Shown here: one piece after another, positions 35,457-43,726 of the stretch
How positions within the stretch are numbered: position 1 is the stretch's first letter
Layout of the letters: each line of letters opens with the position of its first letter
Origin: Salmonella enterica subsp. enterica serovar Typhimurium str. LT2
Lineage (GTDB): Bacteria; Pseudomonadota; Gammaproteobacteria; Enterobacterales; Enterobacteriaceae
Assembly (NCBI RefSeq): GCF_000006945.2
Contig: NC_003197.2
Location: 4,793,451-4,857,450, forward strand
Direction of reading: 5' to 3'
Length of the DNA stretch: 64,000 nt
Notes under the pieces: generated by a model
The model's input: only the letters and a program-made list of their open reading frames with translations
Told to the model about the DNA's origin: nothing
Databases searched by the model: none
Position numbers and translations under genes: made by a program

Positions 35457-36164
35457 TTACGGCACCAGCGGTGAGGTAAAGCTGGGGACTTCAATGCCGT
35501 AACGGCTGGCAGGATAAAAACGTACGGATGTATCAGCAGCAAAGGGCGTTTTTATACTGACGTTCAATGTTTCGCCGGGCAGAATATAGGTTTTTTTAAT
35601 CGTGCCTTCGCCCCCGGAAGGTAAGAAGGTAATATTTTGGGCTAAACGTACAACGTAGGGAGACGGATTTTTGACGTTGATTGTTTGTCCGTTTCTGGAC
35701 CAGGTTAATAATTTCCAGGCATCAGTAACGACCGGTAGATTTTTAGGACGAATTAATACCGGCAAATCCTGGCGTAGATTAAAACCTATTTTCATTCCTT
35801 TATCGGTAGATTTCGGAGGAATACCTTCAAACGTGACGCGCTTATAGTGCTCGACGGTGAGCGGTTCCGTACTTTCCATAATAAAGCGTAGTTGCTGCTG
35901 CTGGCCTGCTTCAACGCGAACAACTGGTTGAGTGACATCCAGTTTCACACCATTGTCGTCAGGTAAATCAACGACGGTGGTATATAACAAAGCCGGATTG
36001 CTGTCGGTGTTTTTAACATTCATTACGCCGCTGTGTGTGGATTCTTCAATCACCAGTAGCGTAGTTTCCGGTACCATGCCGGCAGCGTTAGCCTGTGAAA
36101 AGAGTGTTGAAAAAACAAAGGGGACGCTGAGTAATAATAATGGAAGTTTAGTCACTGCTGGCAT
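35457..36164 (-). CDS. Stj periplasmic fimbrial chaperone
   Basis: 235 residues. After a signal peptide ending SQANA it shows the PapD-like fold: VIEESTHSGVMNVKNTDSNPALLYTTV (strand G1/A1 region), EAGQQQQLRFI, then IRPKNLP and VKNPSPYVVRL, the conserved hydrophobic-basic signatures. The ATG at 36164 is 9 nt from AAGGA; another in-frame ATG at 36200 has no ribosome site. Confidence 0.86.
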   Translation of the reverse strand: MPAVTKLPLLLLSVPFVFSTLFSQANAAGMVPETTLLVIEESTHSGVMNVKNTDSNPALLYTTVVDLPDDNGVKLDVTQPVVRVEAGQQQQLRFIMESTEPLTVEHYKRVTFEGIPPKSTDKGMKIGFNLRQDLPVLIRPKNLPVVTDAWKLLTWSRNGQTINVKNPSPYVVRLAQNITFLPSGGEGTIKKTYILPGETLNVSIKTPFAADTSVRFYPASRYGIEVPSFTSPLVP

Positions 36165-36241
36165 CAGAATTAGTCCTTTAATTTTAATCTGTCTCCCCAT
36201 AATAAGGGAGACAGATCAATAACCTTTTTACACGGTCTGGA

Positions 36242-36931
36242 TCAGAGATATTTAAGCGTGATGGTTGCCTGACCATCCAGATCAGTATCATCAGTAATGG
36301 CCAGCGTTGCAGTATTCTGAATAGCCAGTGAGGTTTTCAGCGGGAAAATGGCGAGGGTATACGGAACCGGTTCGGTGGTGCCTTTTGTAGCAACGGTAAA
36401 CATTTCCATATTGCCGTTTTTGATAATCCCGGTGGAAGACTTCTGCCAGACTGGGCTATCAACGGTTCCTGAGATAGCGTCAGATTTTACACCATCAGCG
36501 GTAACGTTCGCGGTATCGGTATAAATAGAGAACGCGCCGATTTTTACACCTTCGGTTGTTTTGCCAACGCCGTAGGACATTGTGGTATCAGATACTATAC
36601 TATTAGTCATATCGCCATTGGCTATGGAGATAACGGATGCGCCTGGGTGGGTGTCCGCACGGTCATCGGTAATAGTCCATGCTGCTTTGGTTGCAGACGG
36701 ACAAGAGATACTCAGAGAGACATCTTTAGTACCCAGTTGGTTTACATCGGTTGCGGAAAGTGTGGCGAGGCGGATAGTACCGTAATCAACCACGCCGCCG
36801 CCGCTGAGTTCTGGGGTACAACCACCAACAACCAGTTGACCGGTGACTTTTAATACGGCAGTAGTGTCAGCATTCACGCTGGTTGTAGCAAAGGAAGCTG
36901 CAATTGCAGTAATAAGCAAAATTTTTTTCAT
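36242..36931 (-). CDS. Stj fimbrial subunit (DUF1120-type), second copy
   Basis: 229 residues with signal peptide (cleavage after VNA, near residue 21). It is a paralogue of the next gene upstream: both have the same length and share VLKVTGQLVVGGCTPELSGGGVVDYGT-like N-termini, a single early disulfide (GGCTPEL and SISCPSA), and the C-terminal LAITDDTDLDGQATITLKYL. Similar to E. coli YhcF-like DUF1120 fimbrial proteins. It lies between the first subunit and the chaperone. Confidence 0.82.
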   Translation of the reverse strand: MKKILLITAIAASFATTSVNADTTAVLKVTGQLVVGGCTPELSGGGVVDYGTIRLATLSATDVNQLGTKDVSLSISCPSATKAAWTITDDRADTHPGASVISIANGDMTNSIVSDTTMSYGVGKTTEGVKIGAFSIYTDTANVTADGVKSDAISGTVDSPVWQKSSTGIIKNGNMEMFTVATKGTTEPVPYTLAIFPLKTSLAIQNTATLAITDDTDLDGQATITLKYL

Positions 36932-36978
36932 TATAGTTCCATTAAAGAGGTGTTGAATATTCCATGTGAATGCTGGAG

Positions 36979-37668
36979 TTACAGATATACGAGTGTAAAG
37001 GTCGCCTGACCATCAAGCGTGGTGTTATCGGTAATAGCCAGTGTGTCCGTTCCCTGTATAGCGGCAGCTACGCGTATAGGAAATGTTGCGGTGGTAAAAG
37101 CAACGGGGCCATTTCCATCGCCGACACTATATGTAGTGCGGGTTGGAAATGTATTTGTAAGCGCAACGTATTCGTTTGATGCTAAAGCCCAGACACCAGG
37201 ATTCGAATCATTTGACGCTACCATCTTCGTCTTAACTCCATCGGCGGTCGAATTATTCGCGTCTATGGAGAGGCCGTATGCACCAATCTTGATACCATCT
37301 GCTGTTGTACCCAGGCCTAGCTGATAGTTTGGTATTCTATTGTTCTGACCGCCAAATGTTGCGTTATCGATAGTCAGCGTTGTCGCCGAATCGCCATGAT
37401 TGTCGGTAGCGACCCAGCCAACTTTTGCCGGTGCAAGGCACTGAATCGTGAGTGTTATATCTTTGTATCCCAGTTGATTCGTCTGAGTTGGCAGCAGATC
37501 GCTAACGGCCTTAGTACCGAAATCTACAACGCCACCATCACTTAACTCTGGTATACATGCGCCGTTGGTTAAAACGCCAGTCAGTTTTAATACAGCAGTG
37601 GATTCAACCGCTTGCGCTGAAGTTGATAATCCTATTATGACAGAGGTCGCTATTAATAATTTTTTCAT
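36979..37668 (-). CDS. Stj fimbrial subunit (DUF1120-type), first gene of operon
   Basis: 229 residues with signal peptide (cleavage near AQA, residue 19). Paralogue of the following gene; it shares NGACIPELSDGGVVDFGTKA and the terminal DGQATFTLVYL that would act as the donor strand. As the promoter-proximal subunit it is the likely major pilin. The upstream 300 bp is AT-rich. Confidence 0.82.
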   Translation of the reverse strand: MKKLLIATSVIIGLSTSAQAVESTAVLKLTGVLTNGACIPELSDGGVVDFGTKAVSDLLPTQTNQLGYKDITLTIQCLAPAKVGWVATDNHGDSATTLTIDNATFGGQNNRIPNYQLGLGTTADGIKIGAYGLSIDANNSTADGVKTKMVASNDSNPGVWALASNEYVALTNTFPTRTTYSVGDGNGPVAFTTATFPIRVAAAIQGTDTLAITDNTTLDGQATFTLVYL

Positions 37669-37940
37669 CAGTAATCCCTAACGATTAAGTATATTTCCAA
37701 ATGACATGTAATGCGCGGGTCGGGATTCTATGAAGATAATGATATGTTGTAAATTTAATAAAATTAAATCTTGGTTAAGAAAAACTTTAATCATCATTGG
37801 TGATGATAAATGGTTTATAATTCGCTGGGTTTATGAAGTGCGGGGAAATAATATTAATTTTAAAGAATATAGTAGTTAGTGAGTGTGTTTTAACTATTTG
37901 TGCTATTCACTCATTTTTCAGAATATGTTGTTATGTTTAA
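37669..37940 (-). promoter_or_regulatory. AT-rich promoter region of the Stj operon
   Basis: About 270 bp without an ORF, dominated by A/T, as expected for an H-NS-silenced horizontally acquired operon. No clear -10/-35 or operator could be picked with confidence. Confidence 0.45.
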
Positions 37941-37976
37941 ATAATATCAGAGACACATTCGTCTCTCTGATATTAT
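37941..37976. terminator. Perfect 13-bp inverted repeat after lplA
   Basis: ATAATATCAGAGA (37941-37953) pairs perfectly with TCTCTGATATTAT (37964-37976) around a 10-nt loop, ending 4 bp before the lplA stop codon. It is a plausible lplA terminator, though the stem is AT-rich and the following T-run is weak. Confidence 0.55.
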
Positions 37977-37980
37977 TCAT

Positions 37981-38997
37981 TTAGCGCACAGCTTCTGCAA
38001 TCCACGCCGACAGTTCCCGCAGTTCTTTTTCCTGCTCCGGGAAATCAACCAGTAGCGCCTCGCACGTTTCCTGTAGTTTATCCGCGCGGTACAAACACCC
38101 TTGCAGCCGCTCGGCCAGCGCTTCCAGCGGTGCCGGGTTCAGGCTATCGGTAAATGCCTGTGCGCGGGTAATCACACCTTTCTCGACGTCAAAATGCAGC
38201 TCGACGCCGCCCCAGGTGAAACGCTCGTCCAGCAGATGGCTGAACGCTGGTGCCTGGCCGAAATTCCACTCCCAACTGCTCTGGCGCGCAAAGGTTTCGG
38301 CAAAATTCGGCAGATCCGGCGTTTTATCCGGTGAAATCACTTCCGCGTCGACGCGTTCGCCGTAATGGGCGAAAAAGGCTTCCGTGACCGCCTGGCAGAC
38401 CTGTTCATGGGTGATACCCGGTAATAGCTCGGTAAGATTGGCCACGCGGGAGCGAACGGAGGTGATTCCTTTCGCCGCAAGTTTCTTTTTATCGGGATTC
38501 AGATAGTTTGCCAGACGGCTGAGGTCTGCATTCAGCAGCAGCGTACCGTGATGGAAGCCGCGATCTTTGGTTTCGCGATAGGCTGAACCGGAGACTTTGC
38601 GATCGCCGTCCGGCGTTTTTACGACCAGATCGTTGCGTCCCGAAGCATCGGCCATGACCCCCAGCGAATTCAGCGCCGCGAGCACAATATGGGTGGAGAT
38701 GGTTTTATCGTATTCCGGTTTACCAGCCATAAAGGTAAAGCAGGTATTACCGAGGTCATGGAATACCGCGCCGCCGCCGCTGCTACGGCGGGCCAGACGG
38801 ACATTATCTTCTTCCATACGCCGCGTATTACACTCTTTCCACGGGTTTTGCGCGCGTCCAATGACCACCGTATCCGCGTTGCGCCACAGGAACAGCACGC
38901 GCTGGGTGGCGGGCATCTGGCGGAAAATGCACTCCTCGACCGCCAGGTTAAACCAGGGATCGTAAGAGTCAGAAATAAGCAGGCGTAATGTTGTCAT
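37981..38997 (-). CDS. lplA: LplA, lipoate-protein ligase A
   Basis: 338 residues, same length as E. coli. It activates exogenous lipoate with ATP and attaches it to E2 and H proteins. Visible: [19 protein letters not shown] near residue 70 (lipoate loop), [23 protein letters not shown] near 130 (catalytic Lys), and the C-terminal accessory domain. It belongs to the lplA-ytjB leftward pair. Confidence 0.96.
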
Positions 38998-39030
38998 AGT
39001 GGTTTTCCTTACCTTTATTAAGCCGTCATT

Positions 39031-39675
39031 TTACTCTTTTTCCTCACGCTCTTCCTCTTCCGGAACAGGCTTGCTGGCCGTTAGCAGGAAGGGCGACTGC
39101 TGCCAGCGGGTGCGTTTACCTTGTAGCAAGGTGCGCGTCAGCACCACGCCTATCGCCAGCGAGAGTAGCAGCATCAGGCGTAGAATGTTGGTGGTGTTAT
39201 CGACCTGCTTTGCTTCGGTGGCCAGCGTGTGGGTATCCAGCGTTAGACGCAGGTAGCCCAATGGGCCGTTTTTCCCCTGGATAGGCTCGACAATTTGTTG
39301 GTTAAAATAGCTGCCCGCTTTTTTGCCATCCAGCGCCAGCCTGTCGCGCACATTGACGCTTTCGCCAGCGCGAGTAATAAGATCGCCCTGTTCATCATAG
39401 ACGCCGGCATCCAGAATACGGCTCTCTTGCGTGAGCTGACGCAGCACGGCGTTGATGCGATTTTCATCCGGTGTTTCGCTGCGCATCAGCGGGGCGATGT
39501 TGAGCGTCACCTGGCGCGCCAGCGTGCGGGCCAGCTCTTCCAGCTGCGGGTTGCGCTGTCGCTGGTGGTTTTGACTAAACCAGGACGCGCCCTGCATAAG
39601 CGCGACGAGCAGTGTGAGACAGAACAATACAATGACTGCACGATGCAGCCGAAATTTCAGTTTTGCGCGAGCCAT
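39031..39675 (-). CDS. ytjB: YtjB (Smp), membrane protein
   Basis: 214 residues: a cytoplasmic basic N-terminus, one helix (VIVLFCLTLLVALMQGASWF), a periplasmic region of about 120 residues, and a second helix near residue 165 (NILRLMLLLSLAIGVVLT) followed by a charged tail (EEEEREEKE). The periplasmic part resembles sensor-type folds; function unknown. Divergent from serB with about 115 bp between. Confidence 0.88.
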   Translation of the reverse strand: MARAKLKFRLHRAVIVLFCLTLLVALMQGASWFSQNHQRQRNPQLEELARTLARQVTLNIAPLMRSETPDENRINAVLRQLTQESRILDAGVYDEQGDLITRAGESVNVRDRLALDGKKAGSYFNQQIVEPIQGKNGPLGYLRLTLDTHTLATEAKQVDNTTNILRLMLLLSLAIGVVLTRTLLQGKRTRWQQSPFLLTASKPVPEEEEREEKE

Positions 39676-39791
39676 ATTCCACCTGCTGAAAATTTGAGGC
39701 TTAATGTTGCCAGAAGCGATGGTTACAAGGTAGCCTCATGCGTTATTTTCCGCGGGGCGGTTACCGGCCTGAACGATTTACAGGAGCTTTA

Positions 39792-40760
39792 ATGCCTAAC
39801 ATTACCTGGTGCGATCTGCCTGAAGATGTCTCTTTATGGCCTGGTTTGCCTCTTTCTTTAAGCGGCGACGAGGTGATGCCTCTGGATTACCATGCAGGCC
39901 GCAGCGGTTGGCTGCTGTATGGGCGCGGGCTGGATAAGCAGCGTTTAACTCAATATCAGACCAAACTGGGCGCCGCAATGGTGATTGTCGCCGCCTGGTG
40001 CGTGGAGGATTATCAGGTCATTCGTCTGGCGGGGTCGCTGACGCCGCGTGCGACGCGGCTGGCGCATGAGGCGCAGCTGGATGTCGCGCCGCTGGGTAAA
40101 ATTCCGCATCTGCGCACGCCGGGGCTGCTGGTGATGGATATGGATTCCACGGCGATCCAAATTGAGTGTATCGATGAAATCGCGAAGCTGGCCGGTACCG
40201 GTGAGAAGGTGGCTGAAGTGACGGAGCGCGCGATGCGCGGCGAGCTTGATTTTACCGCCAGCCTGCGCAGCCGCGTGGCGACGCTGAAAGGCGCGGATGC
40301 CGATATTTTGCGACAGGTGCGCGGGAATCTGCCGCTAATGCCAGGATTAACGCAGTTGGTGCTAAAACTGGAAGCGCTCGGCTGGAAAATCGCTATCGCC
40401 TCCGGCGGCTTCACTTTCTTCGCCGACTATCTGCGTGACCAGCTACGTCTGACGGCGGCAGTCGCCAATGAACTGGAGATCATGGACGGTAAATTTACCG
40501 GCCACGTTATCGGCGATATTGTGGATGCTGAGTATAAAGCCAATACCTTGCTTCGTCTGGCGCAAGAGCATGACATCCCGCTGGCGCAGACGGTGGCGAT
40601 TGGCGACGGCGCTAACGATCTGCCAATGATCAAAGCGGCAGGGTTAGGTATTGCCTTCCATGCCAAGCCAAAAGTAAACGAAAAGACGGAGATTACGATC
40701 CGCCACGCTGACCTGATGGGCGTGTTTTGCATTCTCTCCGGCAGCATGAACCAGAAATGA
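39792..40760 (+). CDS. serB: SerB, phosphoserine phosphatase
   Basis: 322-residue HAD phosphatase, last step of serine synthesis. An N-terminal regulatory ACT-like region precedes the nucleophile motif MDMDSTA (Asp116, Asp118), followed by IASGGFTFF near residue 208 and the metal motif GDGANDLPM near 272. The ATG at 39792 is preceded by CAGGAGCTTTA and matches E. coli. Confidence 0.97.
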   Translation: MPNITWCDLPEDVSLWPGLPLSLSGDEVMPLDYHAGRSGWLLYGRGLDKQRLTQYQTKLGAAMVIVAAWCVEDYQVIRLAGSLTPRATRLAHEAQLDVAPLGKIPHLRTPGLLVMDMDSTAIQIECIDEIAKLAGTGEKVAEVTERAMRGELDFTASLRSRVATLKGADADILRQVRGNLPLMPGLTQLVLKLEALGWKIAIASGGFTFFADYLRDQLRLTAAVANELEIMDGKFTGHVIGDIVDAEYKANTLLRLAQEHDIPLAQTVAIGDGANDLPMIKAAGLGIAFHAKPKVNEKTEITIRHADLMGVFCILSGSMNQK

Positions 40761-40786
40761 TTAACCTGCCCAATGGCAAGGCGACC

Positions 40787-40819
40787 GTAGGCCGGATAAG
40801 CGCCAGCGCCATCCGGCAA
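40787..40819. repeat. REP between serB and radA
   Basis: GTAGGCCGGATAAGCGC...GCGCCATCCGGCA, a complete REP palindrome. Confidence 0.88.
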
Positions 40820-40843
40820 CAGCGTTAACGAAAGAGGTAAAAC

Positions 40844-42226
40844 GTGGCAAAAGCTCCCAAACGCGCCTTTGTTTGTAATGAATGTGGTGCCGATTACCCA
40901 CGCTGGCAGGGGCAATGCAGCGCCTGCCATGCCTGGAACACCATTACCGAGGTGCGCCTTGCCGCGTCGCCGACGGTGGCGCGTAACGAACGTCTGAGCG
41001 GATACGCCGGCAGTGCGGGCGTATCAAAAGTGCAGAAACTGTCTGACATCAGTCTTGAGGAACTGCCGCGCTTTTCTACCGGTTTTAAAGAGTTTGACCG
41101 CGTGCTGGGCGGCGGGGTGGTACCCGGCAGCGCCATTTTGATTGGCGGTAACCCCGGCGCGGGCAAATCAACGTTGCTGCTGCAAACGCTGTGCAAGCTC
41201 GCCGAGCAGATGAAAACGCTGTACGTCACCGGCGAAGAGTCGCTACAGCAGGTGGCGATGCGTGCGCACCGTCTCGGCCTGCCGACCGCTAATCTGAATA
41301 TGCTCTCCGAAACCAGCATCGAGCAGATCTGCCTGATAGCGGAAGAAGAACAGCCGAAACTGATGGTGATCGACTCTATACAGGTGATGCATATGGCGGA
41401 TATCCAGTCGTCGCCAGGCAGCGTCGCCCAGGTCCGCGAAACGGCAGCCTACCTGACGCGCTTCGCCAAAACGCGCGGCGTGGCGATCGTGATGGTCGGC
41501 CACGTCACCAAAGACGGGTCGCTGGCGGGGCCGAAAGTGCTGGAACACTGTATCGATTGCTCAGTATTGCTCGACGGCGACGCTGATTCTCGTTTCCGCA
41601 CGCTGCGCAGCCACAAAAACCGCTTTGGCGCAGTCAATGAGCTGGGCGTCTTCGCCATGACCGAACAGGGGTTGCGCGAAGTGAGCAATCCGTCCGCCAT
41701 CTTTTTAAGCCGTGGCGATGAGGTCACTTCCGGCAGTTCAGTGATGGTCGTCTGGGAAGGCACGCGACCGTTGCTGGTGGAGATTCAGGCGCTGGTCGAT
41801 CACTCGATGATGGCGAACCCCAGACGCGTGGCGGTCGGTCTGGAACAAAACCGTCTGGCAATCCTGCTGGCGGTGCTGCACCGACACGGCGGTCTGCAAA
41901 TGTCGGATCAGGACGTCTTCGTTAACGTGGTCGGCGGCGTGAAAGTCACCGAAACCAGCGCGGATCTGGCTTTACTGCTGGCGATGGTCTCCAGCCTGCG
42001 TGACAGGCCGTTGCCGCAGGATCTGGTGGTGTTTGGCGAAGTGGGGCTGGCAGGCGAGATTCGTCCGGTGCCGAGCGGGCAGGAGCGTATTTCCGAGGCG
42101 GCGAAACACGGCTTTCGTCGGGCGATTGTGCCTGCCGCCAACGTACCGAAAAAGCCGCCGGAAGGAATGCTGGTGTTCGGTGTTAAAAAGCTCGCAGATG
42201 CGTTAAGCGTGTTTGACGACTTATAA
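40844..42226 (+). CDS. radA: RadA, DNA repair/branch-migration ATPase
   Basis: 460 residues. Zinc finger Cys11/14/25/28 (CNECG...CSAC), RecA-like ATPase with Walker A GGNPGAGKST at 101-110, the RadA-specific KNRFG near residue 255, and a C-terminal Lon-like domain (LPQDLVVFGEVGLAGEIR). It promotes branch migration during recombinational repair. The start is GTG after AAAGAGGTAAAAC, giving MAKAPKRAFVC. Confidence 0.97.
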   Translation: MAKAPKRAFVCNECGADYPRWQGQCSACHAWNTITEVRLAASPTVARNERLSGYAGSAGVSKVQKLSDISLEELPRFSTGFKEFDRVLGGGVVPGSAILIGGNPGAGKSTLLLQTLCKLAEQMKTLYVTGEESLQQVAMRAHRLGLPTANLNMLSETSIEQICLIAEEEQPKLMVIDSIQVMHMADIQSSPGSVAQVRETAAYLTRFAKTRGVAIVMVGHVTKDGSLAGPKVLEHCIDCSVLLDGDADSRFRTLRSHKNRFGAVNELGVFAMTEQGLREVSNPSAIFLSRGDEVTSGSSVMVVWEGTRPLLVEIQALVDHSMMANPRRVAVGLEQNRLAILLAVLHRHGGLQMSDQDVFVNVVGGVKVTETSADLALLLAMVSSLRDRPLPQDLVVFGEVGLAGEIRPVPSGQERISEAAKHGFRRAIVPAANVPKKPPEGMLVFGVKKLADALSVFDDL

Positions 42227-42256
42227 TTCTCTGTATGTAGTGATGTTGTATAATTT

Positions 42257-42344
42257 GCCGGATGGCGATGCAATGCGTCTTATCCGGCCTACGGATTGAT
42301 ACGGATTGATGTTGTAGGCCTGATAAGCGAAGCGCCATCAGGCA
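42257..42344. repeat. BIME between radA and nadR
   Basis: Two REP units, GCCGGATGGCGATGCAATG...ATCCGGCC and GTAGGCCTGATAAGCG...GCCATCAGGCA, with a short direct duplication ACGGATTGAT between them at 42291-42310. Confidence 0.87.
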
Positions 42345-42376
42345 GTGTTATGCGATTTTTCCAGCAGGAGGCTCTT

Positions 42377-43609
42377 GTGTCATCGTTCGACTATCTCAAA
42401 ACCGCGATTAAGCAGCAAGGTTGCACTCTGCAACAGGTGGCTGACGCCAGCGGTATGACCAAGGGATATCTGAGTCAGTTACTTAACGCCAAAATCAAAA
42501 GCCCCAGCGCGCAAAAACTGGAGGCGCTACACCGTTTTCTCGGGCTGGAGTTTCCCCGCCGACAGAAAAACATTGGCGTGGTGTTCGGTAAATTTTATCC
42601 ATTGCATACCGGACACATCTACTTGATCCAGCGCGCCTGTAGCCAGGTGGATGAGTTGCACATCATTATGGGATATGACGATACGCGCGACCGCGGGCTG
42701 TTTGAGGATAGCGCCATGTCGCAGCAGCCCACCGTGTCGGATCGCCTGCGCTGGTTATTGCAAACCTTCAAATACCAAAAAAATATTCGCATCCACGCCT
42801 TTAATGAAGAGGGGATGGAGCCTTATCCGCATGGCTGGGACGTCTGGAGCAACGGCATTAAAGCGTTTATGGCAGAGAAGGGAATACAGCCGAGCTGGAT
42901 CTACACTTCCGAAGAGGCTGATGCGCCGCAGTATCTTGAGCATTTAGGGATTGAGACGGTGCTGGTCGATCCTGAACGCACGTTTATGAATATCAGTGGG
43001 GCGCAAATCCGCGAAAATCCGTTTCGTTACTGGGAATATATTCCTACCGAAGTGAAGCCGTTTTTCGTGCGTACCGTCGCGATTCTGGGCGGGGAATCAA
43101 GCGGCAAGTCTACGCTGGTCAATAAGCTCGCCAATATTTTTAATACCACCAGCGCCTGGGAATATGGCCGCGACTATGTCTTTTCGCATCTGGGCGGCGA
43201 TGAGATGGCGTTACAGTATTCCGACTACGATAAAATTGCGCTGGGCCATGCGCAATATATTGATTTCGCAGTGAAATATGCGAATAAAGTGGCGTTTATC
43301 GATACCGATTTCGTCACCACCCAGGCATTTTGCAAAAAATACGAAGGACGCGAGCATCCCTTTGTCCAGGCGCTGATCGACGAGTATCGCTTCGACCTGG
43401 TGATTTTGCTGGAGAATAATACGCCGTGGGTAGCTGACGGACTGCGAAGCCTGGGCAGTTCAGTGGATCGCAAAGCGTTCCAGAACCTGCTGGTCGAGAT
43501 GCTGAAAGAGAACAACATTGAGTTCGTTCACGTTAAAGAGGCTGATTACGATGGTCGCTTTTTGCGCTGTGTGGAACTGGTGAAAGAGATGATGGGCGAG
43601 CAGGGATAA
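42377..43609 (+). CDS. nadR: NadR, NAD repressor / NMN adenylyltransferase / ribosylnicotinamide kinase
   Basis: 410-residue trifunctional protein. An N-terminal helix-turn-helix (residues about 18-40) binds nad operators. The NMN adenylyltransferase has GKFYPLHTGH at 71-80 and SGAQIREN near 208. The ribosylnicotinamide kinase has Walker A GGESSGKST at 238-246. It starts at GTG 42377 behind AGGAGG, as in E. coli; a longer frame through the REP is rejected. Confidence 0.97.
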   Translation: MSSFDYLKTAIKQQGCTLQQVADASGMTKGYLSQLLNAKIKSPSAQKLEALHRFLGLEFPRRQKNIGVVFGKFYPLHTGHIYLIQRACSQVDELHIIMGYDDTRDRGLFEDSAMSQQPTVSDRLRWLLQTFKYQKNIRIHAFNEEGMEPYPHGWDVWSNGIKAFMAEKGIQPSWIYTSEEADAPQYLEHLGIETVLVDPERTFMNISGAQIRENPFRYWEYIPTEVKPFFVRTVAILGGESSGKSTLVNKLANIFNTTSAWEYGRDYVFSHLGGDEMALQYSDYDKIALGHAQYIDFAVKYANKVAFIDTDFVTTQAFCKKYEGREHPFVQALIDEYRFDLVILLENNTPWVADGLRSLGSSVDRKAFQNLLVEMLKENNIEFVHVKEADYDGRFLRCVELVKEMMGEQG

Positions 43610-43617
43610 GAACCAAT

Positions 43618-43717
43618 GCCTGATGCGACGCTTACCGCGTCTTATCAGGCCTACAGTTTCACAACGTACTGGAATCGCTGGGTTTGTAGGCCGGGTAAGC
43701 GCAAGCGCCACCCGGCA
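43618..43717. repeat. BIME between nadR and ettA
   Basis: GCCTGATGCGACGC...TCTTATCAGGCC, then GTAGGCCGGGTAAGCGC...CCACCCGGCA, in the convergent gap between nadR and ettA. Confidence 0.88.
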
Positions 43718-43726
43718 TTCAGACAT

